Assembly (NCBI GenBank): GCA_963693365.1 | Contig: CAVNZM010000002.1 | Location: 6,324,001 to 6,388,000, forward strand | Origin: Amoebidium appalachense | Taxonomy: Eukaryota > Ichthyosporea | Length of the DNA stretch: 64,000 nucleotides | Direction: 5' to 3' | Shown: positions 12,043 to 23,448 of the stretch, piece after piece | How the letters are laid out: each line of letters starts with the position of its first letter | Position numbering within the stretch: the stretch's first letter is position 1 | The notes under the pieces: model-generated | Databases searched by the model: none | What the model was told of the DNA's origin: nothing | The model's input: the letters and a program-made list of their open reading frames with translations, nothing else | Translations under genes and position numbers: made by a program

Positions 12043-12079
<37 letters not shown>

Positions 12080-13034
12080 TGAGTGAGAGAGCGAGCCTGA
12101 GGGAGCGAGATCACAGAGACCTCCGTCGATCGGTCGATCTCGAGATCTCATCATCTCAGTCCATCGCGATCGAGAGAGAGAGAGGGGGGTGGAGAGAGAG
12201 AGGGGGGGGGGGGGGAAGAGAGAGGGAGAGAGAGAGAGAGAGAGACATCTGAGAGAGGGGTGGACAGAGGGAGGGAGAGGGGAAGAGAGAGAGAGACGGA
12301 AGGGAGGGAGAGAGGGGAGAGGGGGGGGGGGGGGGGGGGGAGAGGGGGGGGGAGGGAGATAAAGAGAGAGTGGAAGGGTGGAGAGGGAGAGAGAGAGGGG
12401 GGAGAGACTCGGAGAGAATGGGAGAGGAGATTCAAAAAGAGAGAAAGCTCTCTCAGAGAGGGAGAGGGAAGGCCTAGGGTTGGGGGGGAAGGGGGCCGGG
12501 AGAGGGGGGGGGGGGTTTGGAGAGAAAGACACAGAGAGAGAGATAGAGAAAACAGAGAGCCTCGGAAAACACAGAAACCTATTACGTAGCAAGCCTGGCC
12601 ATCACCAGTTGAAAGTTGTGAAACTGTGAAGAAAACCGAAGGGTACTCGGACTTGGCGAACTTGCCAGTTGCCACTTGTTGGTCAACATGGTGCATGGGA
12701 ATTCATTCCACTTGCGCGCCATTATCGCAAATGCACCAATCGGAGCTTGCGTCAACATCTCTAATCTGCATTCTGGCATGTGCCATATTGTACCTACTGA
12801 TCATAAGCGAATAGGAATGCTAATAAGTAGTCACATGAACTTTATTTGGTTTGCATGACAATTCATAGGCATTATAATAGGTTACGCATTGAGCTTGCTT
12901 TCCATGGAAATTACCGCTGCCTGGACACTTCGAAGTATTTATCATTTTCACCCTTCGAAACTCAGAGCACAACACGACTCGAGGCACGACTCGTGCAGAA
13001 AAGAAGACCAAAAAACAAACAAAAGAAGAAAAAA
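11423..13034. other. Intergenic region with a ~900-bp polypurine block
   Basis: No gene recognised. From about 11700 to 12580 the plus strand is mostly purine (GAGAGA, GGGGAG and poly-G, including about 12045-12077), interrupted only by a short mixed stretch near 12110-12170. The remainder (12590-13030) is ordinary sequence and forms the 5' flank of the cathepsin-like gene. Confidence 0.8.
11601..11606 (+). terminator. Poly(A) signal of the oxygenase gene
   Basis: AATAAA lies 179 bases after the stop codon in a unique stretch of 3' flank. Confidence 0.5.
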
Positions 13035-14629
13035 ATGTTTTCTGGTGTTACACAACTACTGGCTCCCACTCTTTTAGTGGGACTTGCAGCCGGGCGGGTT
13101 GTGCTTGAGGGTACGCCAGAGAGCAACCTGCTCATTACCGACACTCTGGTGCAGAAAGTACGCAATGCCAACGTGTCATGGCACCCCGTTACCCCGGGCC
13201 AGGGCCCTTTGGCTGCAAAGACAGTGGCTGAGTTTACGCGCATGCTGGCAAGGTGCGTACAGACCTGGCCGTGTTTATGTTTGAAAGCTTATGTTATGTT
13301 GCTGGCATCGTGTTGCTCTGTAACCGCGTGTACGTGCGCAGTTCTCTTGCCTCTTTCTGGCTAGCCGATGTCCCATTCACACTCTTTTTTTTTATACACA
13401 GCCCCAGCGCTACCAACGACCTGCGCGTTCTGCCCATGAAGGAGGTACCGGCCAGCAACGGCAAGTTGCCTGTTCAGTTTGACGCGCGGGAGAAGTGGTG
13501 GGACTGTGAGACCGTGAGCGTCGTGCGGGACCAGGGGGATTGCGGTAGCTGCTGGGCGTTTGGCTCGACCAGTGCGATCAGTGACAGGGTGTGCATTCAC
13601 AGCAAGGGCAAGAACCAGGTGCGCTAACTTCCGTCCCACATCCGACCCTCCATAGCCCTTTTGTTTTCCTAGTGGTGCTTTTCACGCCCCCCCCCCCCCC
13701 CCCCCCCCCTCCCCCCCCTCCCCCTCTTCCCCCCCACCGCATACACACACACACAACACACACACCCAAAAGGAGAGACGCAACAACAAATCCAGCTACA
13801 GTAGAAACACACACACATGATCTCCAAAGTTACCACCTCACTTCACTCACACGGCTTCTTTACAGTATGATCTCACTCTTTCTTTTCCCAGGCGAAGATA
13901 CCAATCCTTGAGTGACCTTTGCCGGTCCTTATCCCCCCCCACCTCCCCCCCTCGCCCCCCTTGCGCACCCCCCCCCCCCCCCCCCCACCTCCCCCTCACC
14001 CGCTCTCCCCCAAGGGCCTTTCCCCCCCAGCCTGCCCCTCCTTGCCCCGGCTCCCTCTGCCAATCAAACCACCGTCCCTCGCGGAGGCTCCTTTAACCGC
14101 CAAAACACAAACCTTCCTCCTCCTTTTTCCTCTATAGCCTTCAGAACACACTCCAGCCACTGTGTGCACTTTCCTAACCCCTTATACACCAGACCATACT
14201 GTCTGCCGTCGACGTTATGACGTGCTGCAGTGAGTGCTGGGACAACCCCGACAAGGGGGGCTGTGAGGGTGGTAGTGCCGAGACCGTCTACAAGTACTGG
14301 CGGGACACGGGCATAGTGACGGGGGATAACTACGGCAGTATGATTGGCTGCCAGCCCTACCCTCTCCCCATCAACCTGATGCATGGCACGGTGCATGTCA
14401 AACCTCCCACGTGTTCGAGGACATGCAGCACCAACCATACTGTTAGCTACGAGGAGGACAGGCACTATGCCAGCGAGATCTACGAGCTCAAGCCCCATGA
14501 CATTGAGGGTGCTATGAGGTAAGGGGGTGGATGAAAGGGGAAGACCTGTGTGCTTTGAAAAACACGCAAATGCTCGCACGGTGCATGCTAGGTGGTTGTA
14601 GGGGAAGGGGGTGAGAGAGGGCGGGCGGG

Positions 14630-14668
<39 letters not shown>

Positions 14669-14775
14669 GGCTTGGGGCTTGGGGTTCGAGTGCACGGATA
14701 GTTAGGTGGGCAACAGAGAAAGGTGTGCTTGTTCGAGGGTGGTGGCAGGGAAGGGTGGGTCTGTGTGTGTGTGTG

Positions 14776-14821
<46 letters not shown>

Positions 14822-15480
14822 GTTGAGGTGGGGAGGTGCAGATGCATACAAGAGGCGACATGTTAGGACCAGGGGGGCGGGGGGGTCACTCGTGGAAGGA
14901 TAATGTGGGGCTATATTAGTGTTCCATGGATGGGTTGATAATGGCTCATAGTAGTGCATATGTGTGTGCATACGTTTGTGGCCGTGCTCAGGCGGGCCGA
15001 TGCACATTAGGTACTACCCACAGTTTACAAGCAGGTGTGCGCTACTGCGCTTGAATACGTGTTGCATAATCTTACGCTGTATATAAATCGCCCGGTTCCG
15101 TTTAGCTCAGTAGTGCTGACTTCAGCAGTGCATACATCTTGCGGGTAAGGCTGCTTTCCTACCGTCATCCACAATACAAACTCTAACAGTAACTGATGTC
15201 CAGAGAGATCATGACCAACGGCCCCATCACTGCACACTTCACCGTTTACAACGACTTCCCAGCCTACAACGGTGGTATCTACGTGGTCACAGACCAGAAA
15301 GTCCTAGGGGGTCACTTTGTGGAGATTATTGGCTGGGGTACAGAGAATGGGACCGATTATTGGACGATAAGGAACAGCTGGAACAAGAGGTGGGGAGAGC
15401 ATGGCTACTTCAGGGTTAGAAGGGGCACCGCTGAGAGCGGGTTTGAGAAGAGGTGGATGGCTGGCATTCCCAAGGTGTAG
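13035..15480 (+). CDS. Cathepsin B-like cysteine protease (C1A papain family)
   Basis: Four exons: 13035-13252, 13402-13618, 14193-14518 and 15204-15480, giving 345 residues. The N terminus ([20 protein letters not shown]) reads as a signal peptide, followed by a short propeptide. The mature part starts near [14 protein letters not shown]. The catalytic Cys sits in [11 protein letters not shown], the His in [16 protein letters not shown] and the Asn in [15 protein letters not shown]. In the occluding-loop region, [14 protein letters not shown] replaces the usual Pro-Pro-Cys-x-His-His pattern, so one loop Cys and the paired His are missing and the loop is shorter. This suggests loss or weakening of the dipeptidyl-carboxypeptidase activity known for cathepsin B. 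The likely location is lysosomal or secreted. The exon 3 start is the least certain junction: it leaves the segment before SAVDVMTCC about three residues short. AATAAA is at 15697. Confidence 0.9.
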
Positions 15481-16275
15481 AGTTCCCTTAGTTTGGAAGA
15501 ACGTGAGCATAACTTAGATTGTTGTACAGTTCCTTATCTTGGAGGATGACGAGCAAGTTGCGAAGTTCCATCAAATGACGAGCATGTTGCAAGTTCCATC
15601 AACGAATGGAGCACTGTATATTTCTCGGATTAAAATCCGGCCGGCTTCAACGGTCCTGGTGACTGTTATACCGGGAGAAGGCTACCTCTATCTGTGAATA
15701 AAGATATGACAAAGGACAAATAGTGCTTACTGATTCTGAAGGAACCAGATTTTCTCTGGCTTTAGGGCAATTGCACAGGGCACACCCCGGCATTCCCTAG
15801 AAGAAGGGCTACCTCAACGAGAAAAGTGGTAGAAGGCAATGAAGAGTGGCCTGGTGCCCATCGACCTACGTAGCTTTAGCTCGAGGTTTTCGTTTCTCGG
15901 CCTTTTCCTTTTTAACCCACCGTGGCCCCCACCGTGGCCCCTTTCAGTGGAAAATGATAGCGTAGGCCCAATCAAACAACGGCGGCACCAAGTATGTAAT
16001 GTGCAGTGCGCAGTGCTACCACCTACTGAGGCGGTGTCTCCTTTCCTTTTTTTTTTTTTTTCTTTTTTTTTTCTTTTTTTGCAAAAAGGGACTGAAGTAG
16101 ATGTATAACGTCGCACGTGCGGCAACACGTCAGTACGTGTTAGGTGCGCACCCGGGCCGGCGGTAGCCCGGCAACAGTTGCCTCCTACTTGCATTTTACT
16201 TTGGAGGATTTGTAAACTTAGGTTACAATAGTCGACTTGAACCAGCAGTAAAACTTGCTGACGTAGGCTGTAAAT
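15481..16275. other. Spacer between cathepsin-like and nitroreductase-like genes
   Basis: Contains the 3' flank of the protease gene with AATAAA at 15697-15702, a (T)n-rich run near 16046-16080 and unique sequence. No further gene seen on either strand. Confidence 0.6.
15697..15702 (+). terminator. Poly(A) signal of the cathepsin-like gene
   Basis: AATAAA lies 217 bases after the stop codon. Confidence 0.55.
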
Positions 16276-17996
16276 ATGCTCTTGCGAAATTTCTCCCAAC
16301 TGCCTCGCTTCCCTCGGCGCCCCCTTATCCTCGCATCCCACACCTACTTCAGCACCCGTAGGCACTTTGAGATTCCGAACATGGCAGATCACAACCCTAC
16401 CATCCCAGCAACCCAGTCAACGATTCCGTTACTGTGCATGCTACGTGGGCACACCGCACACCCGCACAGACACAGGAGCATTCAGAGTTTTTGGAGTCAC
16501 GGCACGGCACACGCTGTTTCGACACCACCCGACCAGTTCCTTCGCAACTGCTGCGACGGGCCATTGAGGTGGCCACCAACAGCACCAGCTCGCAGAACAA
16601 CCAACCATGGAACCTCATTGTTCTGACGGTGAGAGAAAAGCTACCCCATGCATACTCATCCACACACCAACGCATGTCTGCTTGCATCTCTACACACACA
16701 CAAACACACAGGATCCTGCCTTGGAGTTTTATCCGCTTTCCCAAGCGCTTGCTCTCCCTTTCTCTCTCTTTTTATTGTTCCCATCTCCTCCCCGCTCTCC
16801 CCTCCTCCCCACCCCCCCTCCCCCTTTTTTTTTGAACAGCCTCCCCCCCCCCCCCCCCCCTTCCCCCCCCCCTTTCTCCTCCTCCTTTTCCCTTCTTCGG
16901 CTGCTAGCATGTAACTGTGCCCACCCCATGGAACCACCATTGACAAGTAGATTTAAGGTTACAGGTAGCTTCATATCTGGGCTGCGAGTTTTGCATGCAC
17001 ACTCTAGATCTACGAGCGCGCACCTGCTCCCAATATGGCTGTTGTTTGAAATGGGAAAATCTTTTTGGTGCTTGTTGGACTTGTCTGTGTGTGCCGCATA
17101 CTTTAGTTTGAGAATATGCAGCATTGGCTTGCCAACCCTGCACTTCCGTTTTGAATGGCTCCCGCGCCTGCTTCCCCGCTGTGTGTGTCACTTAAACCCT
17201 ACCCTTTAGCCCGTCCAGTTTCCCAGCTGGCCTTTGGTTGGGTATAGAAGTTGTGCTGACTGTGTAGTAAGGTGCTGACGCTTCTGATTTTTCCACGTGC
17301 GTACAAGTCAAGATGTGGCTTATTCTCCTGTAGGCAAAGAAATATTCGCCGATGGTTTTGCTCCTTTACCTTCAATATGGTGACTAAGAGGACTAAACGG
17401 GAGAGTGAGGGGCCCATCCAGGAAACCTCTCAGACGGAGGGTTTCAGTTGGGGGAGCACAGTGTGGATATGGAGCACGGGTTCTTTGTGAGGGGGGGGGG
17501 GGGGGGGGGGGGGGGGGGTGCAAAAGGTCATGGGAAAGAGCAGAAAATGTAAGGAAGTAGATATATAAGCACATCACCTATTCGTTGTCTGCCTGTTGTG
17601 TTGTGCTTTACACCTGCTGCAAATCATCATTGTTTAAGTGAAGGCCCGGGGGGGGGAGGGGGTAGAGGGGGGGGGGGGGGGGGGGGGGGAGGCTTTCGGG
17701 CCGGGGGGGAATTTGTTACATAGCTTCAAGCTGGGTGAATTTGAAATTTTCTGTCATCATGAATCAATAATTCTACCCCCCCCCCCCCCCCCCTTTTCCA
17801 TCCCCCATCATAAAAGGCACACCCTCAACACCCAGCCAATCCCTCCCACATTTCCCAATCAAGAAGACCAACCAAAGACACACGAAACAAGCACTTACAT
17901 GTGCAGACATGTGTCTCCATGCGCGCACACAGGCTCACACATACACTCTGCATACAGGAAAATTTGCATGTTTACCCACAAGTGCACCTGTGGGCG

Positions 17997-18028
<32 letters not shown>

Positions 18029-18417
18029 CAGATCCCCCCCCTTTTCCCCTATCCTCACCTGTCGGCTTCCACACACATACACAAAATCCCCCCCCCCCCT
18101 TCCTCCTCCTCCCCACCCGCTCCACCACCAAATCCGTGAATCTGATCCACAATAACTTTACACAGGGTAAAGAACGCGGCGCGCTATCAGAAGCGCTCCT
18201 CAAAGTGTTTGACGAATACAACGACACAGTCAACAAAGGGGCAGACTACAAAAATAAACCCAACCCCTTGCCCCCCCGCATGAAGGAACAGATAGACGCA
18301 TACGGTAGGGGCCACTACGAAGACTATTTGGGATATGAGGGGCCCAAGAGATTTGGAGGTAGACCAGTTTACGGAATGGAGGGGGAGGATGGGGAGTCTA
18401 AAAATGGGGCCAAGTGA
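16276..18417 (+). CDS. Nitroreductase-like protein, apparently only the N-terminal half
   Basis: Proposed exons are 16276-16357, 16417-16628 and 18166-18417, giving 181 residues. The N terminus (MLLRNFSQLPRFPRRPLILA) looks like a mitochondrial presequence. The second exon carries the FMN-dependent nitroreductase signature: a Ser-Arg-x(3)-Arg block (ESRHGTRCFDTTRPVP), then LLRRAIEVATNSTSSQNNQP and WNLIVLT. The third exon continues GKERGALSEALLKVFDEYND and YGRGHYEDYLGYEGPKRFGG, then a Gly/Glu-rich tail and a stop, with AATAAA at 18572. The C-terminal half of the fold, including the gap region and the last FMN and dimer contacts, is missing, and I found no continuing exon before RPL8. The first junction is uncertain: a 59-bp intron or a frameshift would both join the two frames. 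It may be a pseudogene, an alternative isoform or a truncated family member. Confidence 0.65.
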
Positions 18418-18696
18418 TTGAAACCAAAAGTGAATGCTGATAAGATGTATTAGTTAATGTACTAATAATATTAGTGCTTTCCGATGAATGAAAGTATCAT
18501 TGAAATAGGTATACATATGCAACTAGTAGAGTAATACACAGACTTGGCAAACAAGAGATGTTTACAAGTTGAATAAAGTCAGTGCACGAAGATTTTGCAA
18601 ACACAAACGTTTAAGTACAAGGCATGCACATTTACACCACTCTTGCTGCAGCTGCAACATGATGGGACATTTGATACCCACTGCCAAATGTGTATA

Positions 18697-18729
<33 letters not shown>

Positions 18730-19105
18730 GTCATGCACACACACTACTGGCTCACCACACACACACACACCAACACAAACACACACACCCAGTGTGCACA
18801 CACTTGTACCGTGCACACCTGGTCGTTCAGGCTCGAAGTGAGCCATCACAACCACTCAAGGTGGCCGTTGTCTTTTTTTCTTCGATTTCTTCTGCACACG
18901 ACAGTGAAATGCTCTTCCGTGCACGTTAAAATATTATACATAACCACACCGTAGCTGCATTTATTTATAACGCACATGCGGGTGTAAACATGCGACATGC
19001 ACACGCAATCAATTGCAATACAACATTTTTAACTTTAATCCGCGGTGCACGTGCACTTGCCGTAGAGCCTAGGCTAGATGCTGTGTACACATGTGTGGCC
19101 CCCGG

Positions 19106-19164
<59 letters not shown>

Positions 19165-20766
19165 ACCCACACGTACCGTGCCACCACCATTCACACACAC
19201 TGGCAAACACACGCATACAGTGCCCATCACACACACGAACACATGCACACACCCACACACATATGTGCACACACACACTGTGACTCACACATGTGCACAC
19301 TGTCTCCGCCAATTAAAGTATTCCCCCATTAGCACTTTCCTTGGCGGCAGTGGTGCTGGTAGAGCTGGATGGCGGTGGTGGTCCCCCCCTTCCCCCCCAC
19401 CACTTCGCAGGCAGAATCCGCGAAAGCACAGTCTTGTAGCAATAAAAGTCGCACAAAATCATGGCACCTTAATGTACGTTTCACACATGTGTTGGTTGTT
19501 TGGAAAAGATATACCTTTCATTGAATACGTAGTTTTATTTTGGCAATGCTTTTTCGTTGTTCTTTTGTTTTGGTTTGATTTCTTAGACTAAGACTTCAGA
19601 GGCTGGACTGAGTTATTGTGCGCTAATTTTTACGCCGTATTATATTTGTAGTGTCGATGGGCGTTCGCACTATTATAAGTACACACACGACCCGTCCGGC
19701 CCACCCTCCCGTCAGGCTGACTCCCGAATCCCCTCCCCCCCCCCACACACACACCGTACATACACAGTATGCGCACACACTCACACTTTGACTTACACAC
19801 AGACATAGACATATCACACAGTCAGTACACACATGCACATCCACACAGTTGAAACACATGCATGGTAAGCCTGGCACGTCCCTAGACTGTGCGCATGCCC
19901 TCGCCGCCGTACGATTGAATCGGCTCTGATGGGCAGGAGGGGCGGCACGTGATCCGGTTCGCTCTCACGGTGACTCACTCCGGAAAATAAGAGCTACCTC
20001 ACAGCTGGCAAGGCAGTTGATACTAAAAACACACGTACACACAGGCCCTGCATATCCAAAAGGCTGCAGCACAGGGTAATTTAAATTGGGGGGGGGGGGG
20101 GAGGGTCAATTGTGCTGGGCTGCAGCTGGAGGTTGCAGAGTTCTGATTCTTGCTTTCCAGGGCGAAAATCCACGTATTAGGATCACACACAGCCTCAGAT
20201 GCAACACAAGGCAGCTGTATGTACTTGCAAATGCAATGCATCAGAAAAAGAAAACATCACAAAAATCGGCGCGCCGGAAACCAGTAACACACACAAATGA
20301 ATGTGTGGACTGGAAAGTTGGAAAGCTGGGCAATGCCGTACACAGCAGCCTGGGGTCCGTAGTAAACAGCATCCACTGTGACACTACCCGCTCATGTATA
20401 TGCCTTGTAGAATGCGTACACACGTACGTGCATCTGGATTGCGGAAACCATTCTCTCACGGGCACATGCAGTGCAAAAAACATAAAAACACGTGTAAATG
20501 CAGTGTGAAATCCATACACACATACACACGTGAATGCAACGTTGAATCCGTTCACAAACACATGTAAAATGCTTGTGTGCAAAGGGAGAGCTATCACGCA
20601 CATTTGTGTTTGTGCAGCACGGAAAAATCCGTGCATATCCCTCCCCCCCCTTCCCCCAGCCACCCACCCATTGATGTGTACACCTCCGCCAGCAGTGCAT
20701 ACCGGCCATGTTTTTGACAGCAAATCATGTGTGTGCGCGTAGTAATAGCACCATCTAGGCGCATGT
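18418..20766. other. Intergenic region with CA and G tracts
   Basis: No coding exon recognised. The stretch contains a poly(A) signal at 18572-18577, (CA)n clusters at about 18700-18790 and 19190-19280, a G homopolymer of about 57 bp (19106-19162) and many CACACG-type repeats. The right part (20000-20766) is the 3' flank of the minus-strand RPL8 gene. Confidence 0.6.
18572..18577 (+). terminator. Poly(A) signal of the nitroreductase-like gene
   Basis: AATAAA lies 155 bases after the stop codon, supporting the view that transcription ends here and the missing C-terminal half is not encoded downstream. Confidence 0.5.
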
Positions 20767-23448
20767 TTACTCGTCCTTGGTGAACTTGAGGGTGGCACCA
20801 CCGCGCAGACGACCAGTGCGGCGGGCGGCAATAAGACCGACCTTGGCACCGGCGGGGGTGTCGCGGCGCACCGTGGAGGGCGTACCGATGTGCTGGTGGT
20901 TACCACCACCGTGCGGGTGCTCCACGGGCTGTAACATACAGGTGGTCAGCGTGTGCTTGTAATAAGAATGAGATGTGGGGAATGGAAGGGTGGGTGGGTG
21001 GCTGCTCAGGGGATAAGGTCTCATCCAGGAGGTGACTCCGTTATGAATAATTCTAGAGCATAATTACCATCATGGCAGCCAGTAATTGGGAGGAACGTGC
21101 ATGCAGTGGTGTGGAATAAAGTGTGTACAACTTGGAGCATGCAGCAAAACGAACTTGTGTGTGCATGTGTATGCTTTGTACGAGGCTCCACGTGTAGTAT
21201 GGGTGCAGTGCACATCTAAATGCGCGTGCATGCGTGTCGTATGCGCATGCAAGCAATGCAGTGTGCACCAGACTGCACACAGATGGGGGGGGGGGGGGGG
21301 GGGGGGGGTCACGTACGTTCATGGCCACACCACGCACGCGAGGCCAGCTGTTGCGCTTGACCTTGTACTTGTGGTAGGCCACGCCGGCCTTGAGCATGGG
21401 CTTGTCCATGCGGCCACCACCGGCAACAATGCCGACCGTGGCGCGGCTGTCAGACGGCACCACCTTCTTGGCGCCGGACGGCAGGCGGAGGCGCGTCTTG
21501 CCGTTGTCGCGGTTGTGCGACACCACGGTGCAGTAGTTGCCTGCATGTGGACACAGTCAGCAATATGCTTCACTACTGTGCAACAGCCTCCATACCAACG
21601 CAACACACCCGTGCCACTCTGCATACTCAAAACCATGCCAGAAACATAGCAGCAGCCCTACTCCCTCACCCCAAAAACCCACAAGCACAACCCTCAGAGC
21701 TGTTCCATTGTCGGGTGCAGGCGATGCATGCCGTGTCCCATTAGCCCGTAGACTCATACATTCAGCAGCATATGCACAAGCGCGAACCAACACCTGCCAA
21801 GACGGCCATTTCTTGCAGTTGTCAGCCCTAGTCGAGCAAATGAATTGGTTGTGTGACTTCGGAAGTACAACGCATGCAGGAAAAAAAGGTTGCAAACAGG
21901 TGGTCATGCACGTAGCATCGTATATAATGCACACACTCAGGCACGATTGGCCAATTCTGTGGTGACTACACAACACCCACGAAGATCACCTACCGGAGGT
22001 GCGGGCGAGGGAGCCACGGTCGCCGACCTTCTCCTCCACGTTGCACACAATGGTACCCTCGGGCATCTGGCCCAGGGGCAGCACGTTGCCGATGGTAAGA
22101 GTGGCTGCACACACCAACGTCAGCACACGATCAACTTGCCTATACCACCCAACAGAAAAACAACCTAATCTTAACATCGATGCCAGCTCGAGATGCGAGA
22201 GACCAACTGGGGGATGTGCATCGGCTCCCACATTCTTCTGGACCACCAACTACCAACCTCGACAAACTTGGAAAAAATCTAACTACACAGTGTCCCGTCT
22301 GGAAACGTGTGAAGAAGGACCTAGCAATGAGCGCCTTTGATTACGAGATTGGTTGGTCATCCGACCACATGTCGCACAGCAAGGTCATCCCACACTCATC
22401 CCAACGGCCCCACTGTCTCGACACCCTGTAGTCACCTGCACCTGCACCCAGGCCACCTACCCTTCTTGCCGCAGTAGATGAACTGGCCAGTGTAGACACC
22501 CTCGGGAGCGATGAACAGCTCCTTCTTCAGGCGGTACTTGTACGGGTCACGGAACACAACCCGGGCAAGGGGAGCACCACGGCCGGGGTCGTGGATGATC
22601 TCCTTCACCAAACCCTACACCCCCACGTGCTTAGCAACAGACCCAACAGGCAACACCACGACCAAACGCCGCCTGTTACTCTGATGATGCCGTTTGTCAT
22701 CATTTCCTGTCGATGTTGCAGACTGCATGCATCCGTCGGGGTTGCATGCTAACAGTTCACACGGTCTGGTTGTCTCTTGCAAAAATAAAAAGAAATCGGA
22801 CACGGAGATCCCGACAGGATTACACTCAGGATAAAAGTAAATGCGCTGACGTGTCAAGGTAGCAGAGCAAGGCCGAAACCAGCAAACCCAGCTTGGTTCA
22901 AGTAGTCCTGCACACCCGTGTACGGTCATGCCGACGACAGAGTCGTATGCTCGGTTGACGCTTGTCACCTAACACGAATTTCCGTGGAAAAGACCGCTCT
23001 CAGAAGCTTTCGAACCCGGAAAAAAAATCGAATGATTTGTCCACTTGCTGAGTGAGAGAGAGAACAAGAGACACTAGCTGTCCCATATCTGTACGTGTAA
23101 CTGCCTCTCTACCGTGGCCGGTAATGGCGACGTCCGTTCTCACTGTGCTGCAGAAAACGGTATGTAGCAAGACGTATTATGCCTGCTTGTCGAACAGCAT
23201 ACTTGCTGACGTTGTCCGAATTCTTAGGTATGTTTTGCTGTTGGCATGCTATACCCCATATAAACGTGGTTTACTAACACCCCCCCCCCACACACACACA
23301 CACAAGAATGCCGAGAACACACCTTGATGTAACCATGGCGCTCAGCAAAGTCGATGTGGCGAAGCTTAGGGGCACCCTTGCGGTGCTTGGTGTGTGACTT
23401 GAACACACTCCCAGCACCCTTACGTTGACTGCGAATGACGCGCCCCAT
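20767..23448 (-). CDS. RPL8: 60S ribosomal protein L8 (uL2)
   Basis: Five exons on the minus strand: 23448-23323, 22614-22461, 22104-21994, 21540-21317 and 20928-20767. All phases close, giving 258 residues against about 257 in animals and fungi. Recognised blocks in order: [117 protein letters not shown]; and the C-terminal [15 protein letters not shown] with its modified-His context. uL2 binds 28S rRNA next to the peptidyl-transferase centre and is essential for 60S assembly. Intron 4 carries a C/D snoRNA candidate in the sense orientation, a common arrangement for ribosomal protein host genes. No defect seen. Confidence 0.98.
21000..21080 (-). ncRNA. Box C/D snoRNA candidate, copy 2, in an RPL8 intron
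   Basis: Reads on the RPL8 sense strand. Box C ATGATGG lies at 21073-21067, box D CTGA at 21009-21006, with a perfect terminal stem GGCTGC/GCAGCC. The interior matches copy 1 at 10034-10114 base for base as far as I can read. It carries the same two guides: GCTCTAGAATTA against a conserved 18S segment and CCTTATCCC against 28S. The box D end lies 71 nt before the exon 5 acceptor, the spacing usual for intron-processed C/D snoRNAs. Confidence 0.78.

Noticed and set aside
15095-15180. TTTAGCTCAGTAG resembling a tRNA A box
   Set aside because: No B box, no acceptor stem and no cloverleaf could be built around it; it lies in a cathepsin-gene intron.
22630-22720. ATGATGA in RPL8 intron 1 (minus strand) as a second snoRNA
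   Set aside because: A box C and an ACAGG/CCTGT stem can be found, but there is no CTGA box D before the stem.
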